NCBI GenBank assembly: GCA_037190665.1
Contig: JBBCJT010000079.1
Coordinates: forward strand, 1-15,576
Direction: 5' to 3'
DNA: 15,576 nucleotides
Source: JBBCJT01 sp037190665
GTDB lineage: Bacteria; Pseudomonadota; Alphaproteobacteria; Acetobacterales; Acetobacteraceae
Below, piece after piece: positions 6,066-12,346 of this stretch. The position numbers and the translations under genes are program-made. The stretch's first letter is position 1, and each line of letters opens with the position of its first letter. The notes under the pieces were generated by a model. That model was not told the DNA's origin, searched no databases, and was given only the letters and a program-made list of their open reading frames with translations.

Positions 6066-7391
6066 ATGCTCGACCAGGTCAGACAGCGCGACACATCCGG
6101 ACGGCAGACCGTCTTCGTCAACGAACTGACCAACGGCCTTCTCGATCCCGCGGTCCCCATGCTCGGGCCGGTCGCCGATGGCGGCACCATCATCGCGAAC
6201 ACCGCCCCCGGCTGCTGGGGCCCGATGATCACCCCCGAGATCCGGGGCGGGCACGAAGTCACGCGCCCGGTCGCGGTCGCCGGCGCGGAGATCGGCGACG
6301 CGATCGCGATCCGCATCCGCTCGCTGGCGGTCACCTCGGCGGCCACGGCCTCCGGCAACGACAAGGTCATGGCGGGCCGCTTCAACGGCGATCCTTTCTG
6401 TGCCGCGGTCTGCCCCGGATGCGGCGAGGAGTGGCCGAAGACGCGGGTGGAAGGTGTCGGCCCGACATCCATCCGCTGTGCGAAATGCGGTGCGGACGCG
6501 ACGCCCTTCACCTTCAGCAACGGCTACACCATCGCTTTCGACGACGAGCGTCGGATCGGGCTGACCGTCGGCAAGACCGAAGCGGAGGCATTCGCGCAGG
6601 ACGCGGGCCGCCTGATGGCGTTGCCGGACACCTCGATCCAGCACCCCATCCTGTCATTCGCGCCGGCGGACCTGGTCGGCATCGCGACGCGGCTGCGGCC
6701 GTTTCTCGGGCAGTTGGGAACGACGCCCTCCAAGGCCATGCCGGACTCGCACAATGCCGGCGACTTCGGCGCCTTCCTGGTGGGCGCCCCGCACATCTAT
6801 GCGCTGACGGCGGAGGAACTGGCCCGGCACAAGACCGATGGCCATCTCGACGTCAACGCCGTCCGCGAAGGCGCCGTGCTGATCTGCCCGGTGAAGGTTC
6901 CGGGCGCGGGCATCTACATGGGCGACATGCATGCCCTTCAGGGCGATGGCGAGATCGCCGGCCACACCTGCGACGTGGCCGGAACCGTCGCGCTGGAAGT
7001 GCATGTCATCAAGGGCCTGAACATCGACGGGCCGATCCTGTTCCCGCTGCGCGACGACCTTCCCTTCCTTGCACGCCCCCTCGATGCGGCGGAGCGCGGC
7101 AGGGCACAGGCGCTGGCGCGCAGGCACGGGGTACAGACCGTCGAGGCCGACGCTCCGGTGTCTTTCATCGGCACGGGCGCGAACCTCAACGACGCGACCA
7201 CGAACGGCTTGCAGCGTGCGGCCGATCTGCTCGAGCTCAGCGTGCCGGAGGTGATGAACCGGGCGACGATGGCCGGCGCGATCGAGATCGGGCGGAACCC
7301 GGGCGTGATCCGCGTGACCTTCCGCGCACCGCTCAGCCTTCTGGACGCCAAGGGCCTCGGTTCGTTCGCGAGAAGCCTGTACGACCTCTGA
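6066..7391 (+). CDS. Acetamidase/formamidase-family protein with a zinc-ribbon-like insert
   Basis: This 441-residue protein belongs to the FmdA/AmdA family, whose characterised members hydrolyse small amides (formamide, acetamide) to ammonia and the acid. Family marks are RPVAVAGAEIGDAIAIRI (67-84), typical of the first beta-sandwich half, and the core GDMHALQGDGEIAG (286-299). There is no signal peptide, so it is probably cytoplasmic. Unusual is a four-cysteine cluster, C116-x2-C119-x18-C138-x2-C141, with C112 just before it; the spacing and surrounding CPGCG and CAKCG look like a zinc ribbon inserted after the first domain. The substrate is therefore uncertain and could be a larger amide or a cyclic compound. 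ATG 6066 has GGAGGA nine bases upstream, and an in-frame TGA (6060-6062) excludes an earlier start. The gene stands alone between two inverted hairpin repeats. Confidence 0.85.
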   Translation: MLDQVRQRDTSGRQTVFVNELTNGLLDPAVPMLGPVADGGTIIANTAPGCWGPMITPEIRGGHEVTRPVAVAGAEIGDAIAIRIRSLAVTSAATASGNDKVMAGRFNGDPFCAAVCPGCGEEWPKTRVEGVGPTSIRCAKCGADATPFTFSNGYTIAFDDERRIGLTVGKTEAEAFAQDAGRLMALPDTSIQHPILSFAPADLVGIATRLRPFLGQLGTTPSKAMPDSHNAGDFGAFLVGAPHIYALTAEELARHKTDGHLDVNAVREGAVLICPVKVPGAGIYMGDMHALQGDGEIAGHTCDVAGTVALEVHVIKGLNIDGPILFPLRDDLPFLARPLDAAERGRAQALARRHGVQTVEADAPVSFIGTGANLNDATTNGLQRAADLLELSVPEVMNRATMAGAIEIGRNPGVIRVTFRAPLSLLDAKGLGSFARSLYDL

Positions 7392-7398
7392 CGCTATC

Positions 7399-7445
7399 GC
7401 GGGTGCAGGGGGCCGTGCCCCCTGCCGGGGCGCGGGGGCAGCGCC
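7399..7445 (-). repeat. Palindromic repeat, copy B (inverted relative to copy A), bidirectional terminator candidate
   Basis: CAGGGGGC-CGT-GCCCCCTG (7406-7424) forms an eight-base-pair hairpin with a three-base loop. GGCGC (7429-7433) can pair with GCGCC (7441-7445). Read on the minus strand it matches copy A at 5711-5752. Compared with copy A, the central stem is two base pairs longer, with the extra bases present on both arms, so the pairing is kept. It lies between two convergent genes, ending 8 bp from the DUF962 stop, so it could end both transcripts. Confidence 0.7.
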
Positions 7446-7452
7446 ACGCCTC

Positions 7453-7779
7453 TTACTGCTGCGCCCGCCGCAGCTCCTCCGACATCCGGCCCGTGATGGT
7501 GAGCCAGAACATCTTCCAGTCGCCCATGAAGCTCCACAGCGGATAGCTGAACGTGGCCGGGCGGTTCTTCTCGAAGACGAGGTGGCCGATCCAGGCGAAG
7601 CCGTAGCCGATCACCGGCATCGCCAGCAGCCACCACGGGCTCACCACGATCCCCAGGACCAGCGCGACAAGGACGAGCGCGCTGCCGACCACATGAAGCG
7701 CGCGGCTGCGCGGGTCGAGGTGTTCGCGCACGTAGAAGGGCCAGAACTCGGCGAAGCTCGTGTAGCGTTGCTCAGGCAT
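7453..7779 (-). CDS. DUF962 / Mpo1-like small membrane protein
   Basis: This 108-residue protein matches the DUF962 (YGL010w/Mpo1-like) family over its whole length: FYVREHLDPRSRALHVVGS near the start, two central hydrophobic helices (about 30-47 and 49-64), then FAWIGHLVFEKNRPATF (61-77) and YPLWSFMGDWKMF (79-91). The three histidines H20, H29 and H66 are at the family-conserved positions. Yeast Mpo1 is an Fe(II)-dependent dioxygenase acting on 2-hydroxy fatty acids in alpha-oxidation; whether bacterial members share this is not settled, so I do not assign the reaction. The start overlaps the stop of the upstream VOC gene by 8 bp (ATGCCTGA), implying translational coupling. Confidence 0.85.
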   Translation of the reverse strand: MPEQRYTSFAEFWPFYVREHLDPRSRALHVVGSALVLVALVLGIVVSPWWLLAMPVIGYGFAWIGHLVFEKNRPATFSYPLWSFMGDWKMFWLTITGRMSEELRRAQQ

Positions 7780-8167
7780 CGTAGGTGAATTCCAGCTTCA
7801 CGCCCGCGGGGTCGCGGAAGAACATCTGCCGTAGCGGCCAGCCGGGCACGGGTGTGTCGCGGTATTCGATGCCGCGTGCATCGAGCTTCGCGCGCAGGCT
7901 GTCCACGCCGCTGACCTTGAAGGAGACGTGGTCGAAGCGGCCCGTGGGCAGGCTCGCATCGGGGTCGGGCGTGTCGTCCGGCAGGGTGGCCGCGATGTGC
8001 AGCACGGCCGGGCGCGCCGGGTCGGCGTAGAGCCACGCGCCGGGGAACGGGAAGTTCGGCCGCCTGCCTTCCGTCAGGCCGAGCAGGTCCTTGTAGAAAT
8101 CGACCAGCGCGGGAACCTCGGCCGGCCGGCAGCGGATGTTGAAATGGTCGAAGCCGTGGATCTGCAT
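7772..8167 (-). CDS. VOC-superfamily protein (glyoxalase/dioxygenase fold)
   Basis: This 131-residue single-module protein has two beta-alpha-beta-beta-beta repeats. The first starts HGFDHFNIRC with H8, and the second FDHVSFKV with H80. H57 (VLHIA) and E126 (KLEFTYD) complete a plausible His/His/Glu metal site of the VOC type. The ending RDPAGVKLEF is classic for glyoxalase-like members. Such proteins include glyoxalase I, extradiol dioxygenases, isomerases and resistance proteins, and sequence alone does not choose among them; the length fits a homodimeric lactoylglutathione-lyase-like or generic VOC protein. GGGAGGG lies just upstream of ATG 8167. The gene is coupled to DUF962 and follows a GST gene in the same direction, which fits electrophile or aldehyde handling, though this is inference. 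Confidence 0.85.
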   Translation of the reverse strand: MQIHGFDHFNIRCRPAEVPALVDFYKDLLGLTEGRRPNFPFPGAWLYADPARPAVLHIAATLPDDTPDPDASLPTGRFDHVSFKVSGVDSLRAKLDARGIEYRDTPVPGWPLRQMFFRDPAGVKLEFTYDA

Positions 8168-8200
8168 CGCGAGCCCTCCCGGCGTCAGTCTGGCACCTTT

Positions 8201-8228
8201 CCGCGGCCGGGGGGAATTTCCCCCGCGG
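8201..8228 (-). terminator. GC-rich imperfect hairpin between the GST and VOC genes
   Basis: Two copies of the self-complementary CCGCGG (8201-8206, 8223-8228) enclose a G-run and a C-run around AATT (8209-8224), which can fold into an imperfect stem. It begins 15 bp after the GST stop on the minus strand. There is no T tail, so termination is only possible. Confidence 0.4.
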
Positions 8229-8242
8229 CCGCGCCGGGGCGC

Positions 8243-8941
8243 CTATCGGGCGGCGAACTGGGTCTTGCCGAACATCACCTCACGCTCGGCATCGGTGATC
8301 GGCGTGGTGCGCGCCTTGTCCGCCAGCACCTCCACCCCGCGCTGCACGGCGGGGCGTGCAGCGATGGCGTCGTGCCAGCGTTTCACGGACGGGTATTCGG
8401 CAAGGTCGATGCCGCGGCGGTCCGGATTGCGGACCCACGGGAAGGTCGCGATATCGGCGATGGAATACTCATCGCCGGCGAGATACTCCGCCTGCGACAG
8501 CCGCTTCTCCAGCACGCGGTGCAGGCGCTGCACCTCGTTGCCGTAGCGCTCGATCGCGTAAGGAAGCTTCTCCTTGGCGTAGTTGTTGAAATGGCCGAAC
8601 TGGCCGAACATCGGCCCGACGCCGCCCATCTGGAACATCAGCCATTGCAGCGCGGCGTAGCGCGCGGCCGGGTCGGCGGGCAGCAGCTTGCCGGCCTTCT
8701 CGGCGAGATAGATCAGGATAGCGCCGGACTCGAACAGCGCGATCCGCTTCCCGCCCGGCCCGTCGGGATCGACGATGGCGGGGATACGGTGGTTCGGCGT
8801 GATGGCGAGGAATTCGGGCTTGAACTGATCGCCCGCGCCGATGTTCACCGGCACCACCTTGTAGGGCAGGCCCAGCTCCTCCAGCGCGATGTGCACCTTG
8901 TGGCCGTTCGGCGTAGGCCAGCTCCAGGCTTCGATGGTCAT
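8243..8941 (-). CDS. Glutathione S-transferase, Nu-class-like (YfcG/YghU type)
   Basis: This 232-residue cytosolic protein has an N-terminal thioredoxin-like domain (about 1-88) and an all-helical C-terminal domain (about 95-215). The motif WPTPNGHKVHIALEELGL (8-25) is diagnostic of the YfcG/YghU group, in which the Thr and Asn (T10, N12 here) bind glutathione in place of the Tyr/Ser/Cys of other classes. NHRIPAIVD (50-58) holds the cis-proline, and ESGAILIYLAEK (71-82) is the glutathione gamma-glutamyl site. Characterised Nu-class enzymes show strong disulfide-bond reductase activity with glutathione and low classic transferase activity. GAAGGA about 8-13 bases upstream supports ATG 8941. 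Hairpins flank the gene on both sides, so it may be transcribed on its own. Confidence 0.88.
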   Translation of the reverse strand: MTIEAWSWPTPNGHKVHIALEELGLPYKVVPVNIGAGDQFKPEFLAITPNHRIPAIVDPDGPGGKRIALFESGAILIYLAEKAGKLLPADPAARYAALQWLMFQMGGVGPMFGQFGHFNNYAKEKLPYAIERYGNEVQRLHRVLEKRLSQAEYLAGDEYSIADIATFPWVRNPDRRGIDLAEYPSVKRWHDAIAARPAVQRGVEVLADKARTTPITDAEREVMFGKTQFAAR

Positions 8942-8979
8942 GCGCGTGTCCTTCGACGATTGGGGGCGCGCAGCCTAGC

Positions 8980-9014
8980 CGGCCGGGCGGCGCCTGCCAG
9001 CACCCGCCCGGCCG
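8980..9014 (-). terminator. Perfect 11-bp hairpin downstream of the M20 amidohydrolase
   Basis: CGGCCGGGCGG (8980-8990) pairs perfectly with CCGCCCGGCCG (9004-9014) around a 13-nt loop. On the minus strand it begins 23 bp after the amidohydrolase stop and lies upstream of the GST gene. It lacks a T run, as is common for terminator-like stems in very GC-rich genomes. Confidence 0.5.
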
Positions 9015-9037
9015 ATAGGCATCATCCACGGCGTCGA

Positions 9038-10210
9038 TCAGCCGCGCGCCAGCTCCTTCTCCACCAGCGTCGCCCAGATCGACGCGCCGACGGGCAGCGC
9101 CTCGTCGTTGAAGTCGAACAGCGGATTGTGAACGGAGACGTTGCCCTTGTCCGCCCCCGCCTGACCGAGGCGGATCATGCAACCCGGCGCTTTCTGCGCC
9201 ATGTAGCTGAAATCCTCCGCCCCCATGCCCGGGAGCCGCTTGCGGATGACCTTGTCCGCGCCCACCACGGCGGCAGACACGGCGGCCAGCGTCTCGGTCG
9301 CGCTCTCTGCGTTGATCACGGAGGGATAGCCGCGCCTGTAGGTGATCTCCGCGGTGGCGCCATGCGCCTCGGCGGTGGCGCGCGCGATGGAGGTGATCAG
9401 CTCCTCCATCCGGTCGCGCACCTCGGGGCGCAGCGTGCGGACGGTGCCGTTCAGCACCGCATCCGGCGGGATCACGTTGCCGACTGTGCCGGCATGGAAC
9501 TGGCACAGCGACAGCACCGCGCTGTCGAGCGGGTCGATGCGCCGGGCGACGATGGATTGCAGCGCGAGATACACGTGGCAGCCGACCAGGATCGGATCGA
9601 GCGCGACATGCGGCCGCGCCGCGTGGCCGCCCTTGCCGACGATGCGGATGGTCACGCTGTCGGCCGCCGCGTTGATCGCGCCGGTCACGGCGGAGACCGT
9701 GCCCACCGGCAGGGTGGGATCGGTGTGCAGCGCGTAGACGCTGTCGCAGGGGAAGCGGTCGAACAGCCCCTCCTCCACCATCACCCGCCCGCCGCCGTCG
9801 CCTTCCTCGTCGGGCTGGAAGATGAAGTGGACGGTGCCGTCGAAATTGCGCGTCTCCGCGAGGTACCTGGCCGCGCCGAGCAGCATCGTCGTGTGCCCGT
9901 CATGGCCGCAGGCATGCATCACCCCCGGCGTGGTGGAGGCATAGGGCAGGCCCGTCTGCTGCTGCATCGGCAGCGCGTCCCTGTCCGCGCGGATACCGAT
10001 GGTGCGCGGCGAGGTGCCGGCCCTGAGCGTGCCGACGATGCCGGTGCCGGCGAGGCCCTTCGTCACCGCGATGCCCCAGGATTCCAGCATCTGCGCGACC
10101 TTGGCGCTGGTCCGGTGCTCCTTCAGGCCGAGCTCCGGATGCGCGTGGATGTCGCGCCGCCATTCGGTCATCTCGGCGGCGAGATCGGCGATGCTGTTCT
10201 GGATGGGCAT
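9038..10210 (-). CDS. M20D-family amidohydrolase (N-acyl amino acid deacylase / hippurate hydrolase type)
   Basis: This 390-residue zinc/manganese amidohydrolase should remove an acyl group from an N-acylated amino acid (hippurate, N-acetyl or indole-acyl type substrates are typical). The metal and catalytic motifs are RRDIHAHPELG (18-28), HACGHDGHT (99-107, with C101 and H103), QPDEEGDGG (132-140, with E135/E136), ALHTDP (160-165, H162), the dimerisation-domain GKGGHAARPH, and GAEDFSYM followed by VHNPLFDFND near the end. It departs slightly from the family: RADRDALPMQQ where M is usual before DALP and Glu is usual after it, and QPDEE where QPAEE is usual. There is no signal peptide. No good Shine-Dalgarno precedes ATG 10210; instead an inverted repeat ends two bases upstream. 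It follows the aminotransferase by 67 bp. Confidence 0.88.
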   Translation of the reverse strand: MPIQNSIADLAAEMTEWRRDIHAHPELGLKEHRTSAKVAQMLESWGIAVTKGLAGTGIVGTLRAGTSPRTIGIRADRDALPMQQQTGLPYASTTPGVMHACGHDGHTTMLLGAARYLAETRNFDGTVHFIFQPDEEGDGGGRVMVEEGLFDRFPCDSVYALHTDPTLPVGTVSAVTGAINAAADSVTIRIVGKGGHAARPHVALDPILVGCHVYLALQSIVARRIDPLDSAVLSLCQFHAGTVGNVIPPDAVLNGTVRTLRPEVRDRMEELITSIARATAEAHGATAEITYRRGYPSVINAESATETLAAVSAAVVGADKVIRKRLPGMGAEDFSYMAQKAPGCMIRLGQAGADKGNVSVHNPLFDFNDEALPVGASIWATLVEKELARG

Positions 10211-10212
10211 GC

Positions 10213-10242
10213 GGTGCGGACCCCGGTGGTGAGGCCCGCACC
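10213..10242 (-). promoter_or_regulatory. Inverted repeat covering the M20 gene's translation start region
   Basis: GGTGCGG (10213-10219) pairs with CCGCACC (10236-10242) around a 16-nt loop. On the minus strand the stem ends two bases before ATG 10210, and the only G-rich ribosome-binding candidate (GGGG) is in the loop. It could limit initiation at this gene; chance pairing in GC-rich DNA is also possible. Confidence 0.3.
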
Positions 10243-10245
10243 ATG

Positions 10246-10263
10246 GCGCGGGTCAGCCCGCGC
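10246..10263 (-). terminator. Perfect 7-bp hairpin between aminotransferase and M20 genes
   Basis: GCGCGGG (10246-10252) pairs with CCCGCGC (10257-10263) around the loop TCAG, starting 14 bp after the aminotransferase stop on the minus strand. There is no T tail. It may end or attenuate the transcript or stabilise its 3' end. Confidence 0.45.
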
Positions 10264-10277
10264 GGCCAGCGCCCGGG

Positions 10278-11474
10278 TCAGGCATTTCCCGCAAGATAGT
10301 CCATCGCCGCCTGCACGCCGGACGCCTTCACCGGGATGCCGGCGATGCGCAGCCCCATCTCCACCCCCGCGAGCGTCCCGGCGAGCTGCAGGTCACCCAG
10401 ATCGCCCAGATGGCCGATGCGGAACACCTTGTCCTTGAGCTGGCCGAGCCCGCTGCCGAGGCTCATGTTGAACCGCTCCGCGATGATCGCGCGCAGCCCG
10501 TCCGCACTGTGGCCCTCGGGCATCCGCACCGTGGTCAGCGAGGAGGAGTAGTGCCGCGGGTCGGCGCACTGGATCTCGAGCCCCCAGGCGCACACCGCCC
10601 GGCGCGTGGCCTCGGCGAAGCGGTCGTGGCGGGCGAAGACGTTGTCCAGCCCCTCCTCCAGCAGCATCTTCACCGCCTCGTTGAGGCCGTAGAGCAGGTT
10701 GGTCGCGGGCGTGTAGGGGAAGTAGCCGGTGGCGTTCGCCGCCAGCATCGCCTTCCAGTCCCAGAAGCTGCGCGGCAGCTTCGCGCTCTCCGACGCCTTC
10801 AGCGCCTTCTCGCTCACCGCGTTGAAGGACAGGCCCGGCGGCAGCATCAGTCCCTTCTGCGAGCCGGCCACGGTGACGTCCACGCCCCACTCGTCATGGC
10901 GGTAGTCGATGGAGGCGAGCGAGGAGATCGTGTCCACCATCAGCAGCGCCGGATGGCCGGTGCGGTCCATCGCGGCGCGCACCTCGTCGATGCGGCTGGT
11001 GCAGCCGGTCGAGGTCTCGTTGTGCACCACGCACACCGCCTTGATGGCGCGGGCCTTGTCCTCGGCGAGCTTCGCCTCGATCGCGGCCACGTCCGCGCCG
11101 CGCCGCCAGTCGGTCTCGATGAAGACGGCGCTGATGCCGAGCCGCTGCGCCATCTCGTGCCACAGCGTGGCGAACCAGCCGGTGCGGCACATCAGCACCG
11201 TGTCGCCGGGCGACAGCGTGTTGGTCAGCGCCGCCTCCCACGCGCCGGTGCCGGAGGCCGGGTAGATGATCACCGGGCCTTCGGTGCGGAATATCTGCCG
11301 CACGCCGGACAGCACTTCCTGGCCGAGCTTGCCGAACTCGGCGGAGCGGTGGTCCATGGTCGGGTTGTCCATGGCGCGCAGCACGCGGTCCGGCACGTTG
11401 GTCGGGCCAGGGATCTGCAGGAAATGCCGGCCGGCCTGGCGGCCTTCGGGATGGGTGGAGGCGTAGTAGGCCAT
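10278..11474 (-). CDS. Class V aminotransferase, serine/alanine-glyoxylate type
   Basis: This 398-residue PLP enzyme most likely moves the amino group of serine (or alanine, aspartate or a related donor) to glyoxylate. The PLP lysine is K207 in VAGSQKGLM, D181 in VDTISSL pairs with the pyridine nitrogen, and the cofactor phosphate loop is ASGTGAWEA (73-81), all as in serine-glyoxylate and alanine-glyoxylate aminotransferases. The N-terminal LQIPGPTNVPDRVL and MDHRSAEF are also typical of this group, as is the C-terminal FRIGHLGDL. AAGGGAG before ATG 11474 supports the start. Between the alpha/beta hydrolase and the M20 gene it may help assimilate nitrogen or glyoxylate released by their products. 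The close relatives aspartate-4-decarboxylase-like and 2-aminoethylphosphonate transaminases are less likely given the motifs. Confidence 0.9.
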   Translation of the reverse strand: MAYYASTHPEGRQAGRHFLQIPGPTNVPDRVLRAMDNPTMDHRSAEFGKLGQEVLSGVRQIFRTEGPVIIYPASGTGAWEAALTNTLSPGDTVLMCRTGWFATLWHEMAQRLGISAVFIETDWRRGADVAAIEAKLAEDKARAIKAVCVVHNETSTGCTSRIDEVRAAMDRTGHPALLMVDTISSLASIDYRHDEWGVDVTVAGSQKGLMLPPGLSFNAVSEKALKASESAKLPRSFWDWKAMLAANATGYFPYTPATNLLYGLNEAVKMLLEEGLDNVFARHDRFAEATRRAVCAWGLEIQCADPRHYSSSLTTVRMPEGHSADGLRAIIAERFNMSLGSGLGQLKDKVFRIGHLGDLGDLQLAGTLAGVEMGLRIAGIPVKASGVQAAMDYLAGNA

Positions 11475-11554
11475 GGGCGGTCTCCCTTCGCGGCCTCACA
11501 TGCGGCACGCGGCGGCGCGGGGCACATGAGATCGGATCGTCGGATCGAACAGGA

Positions 11555-12346
11555 TTATTGATCGGCGACCAGCGCGGCCGCTTCCCGCCATCCCGGCCCC
11601 GCCATCAGGCAGTGCACGGCGTCCGGCAGCAGCACGCGCCGGCCGCGCAGGAAGCGCGCGATGGCTTCGTCCTGCCCCGCGGGATGGCGCGCGGCATCGT
11701 CGCGCCCGGCCTCGACCACCAGCACCGGCGCGGCGATGCGGGCCGGGTCGAGATGGGTGCGCAGCCCGTAGCGGTCGTTCAGCACGGTGGGGCTTTCCGG
11801 CCCCAGCCGCGCGAGCCAGTCGGCGAGGAAATCCGGCCTGTCGCCGCCGAACCAGCGGGCGGAGGCCCCGTCCGCGTCCGGCGGCGGAACGGGCGTACCA
11901 TCATCCACGAGCGGGACGGCGGCGACACCCGGCAGGTTGCCCGGCGGCGAGGGCGCGAGCAGCACCAGCCGCGCGACCTCCACCTCCGTCGCCGCGAGCA
12001 TCACCGCGAGCGCGCCGAGGCTGTGGCCGACCAGCACCGGCGGCATGCCGATCCGCCGCACGGAAGCCGCCACGTCCGCCGCCCAGTCGCCGATGCCCTG
12101 GCGCGGATCGAGCGTGGCGTGCGGCAGCGATCCGTGCCCGGCCATGTCCACGGCGAACACGCGCCGCGCCGGCGCCAGCAGCCTCATCCAGCCGCCGAAA
12201 CACCAGGCGCCGTGATAGCCGCCATGGACGAACAGCAGCGGCGGGGCGGCGGTTTCCGTGCCGTCCGCGTACAGCGCGCCGCCGCCGGGCAGGCGGGTCG
12301 CTGGCAGGCCGGCGAGATGGTCCGGGGCGAAGCCGTCCGCGCTCAC
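11555..12346 (-). CDS. Alpha/beta hydrolase
   Basis: This 263-residue serine hydrolase has the oxyanion segment LLFVHGGYHGAW, the nucleophile elbow VGHSLGA with S109, and H245 in DAVHCLM as the likely catalytic histidine; the acid is probably in EAGRDD (about 212-217). No signal peptide or lid signature identifies a substrate; small ester, lactone, or C-C bond hydrolases all fit. I place the start at GTG 12346, where GTGA overlaps the stop of the upstream solute-binding gene by 4 bp. The longer frame from ATG 12376 adds MGPHRPHRAA, which looks like a shadow of the upstream gene, and its GGGAGGA is directly against the ATG with no spacing. The tight coupling suggests the hydrolase acts on what the binding protein captures. 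Confidence 0.82.
   Translation of the reverse strand: MSADGFAPDHLAGLPATRLPGGGALYADGTETAAPPLLFVHGGYHGAWCFGGWMRLLAPARRVFAVDMAGHGSLPHATLDPRQGIGDWAADVAASVRRIGMPPVLVGHSLGALAVMLAATEVEVARLVLLAPSPPGNLPGVAAVPLVDDGTPVPPPDADGASARWFGGDRPDFLADWLARLGPESPTVLNDRYGLRTHLDPARIAAPVLVVEAGRDDAARHPAGQDEAIARFLRGRRVLLPDAVHCLMAGPGWREAAALVADQ

Noticed and set aside
5846..7546. 566-codon plus-strand frame over the amidase gene
   Set aside because: It is out of frame with the FmdA/AmdA motifs and runs through the 3' repeat; the product is Arg/Gly-rich.
7928..10438. 836-codon plus-strand frame opposite the VOC, GST and M20 genes
   Set aside because: It spans three real minus-strand genes and their hairpin gaps, with no recognisable domain.
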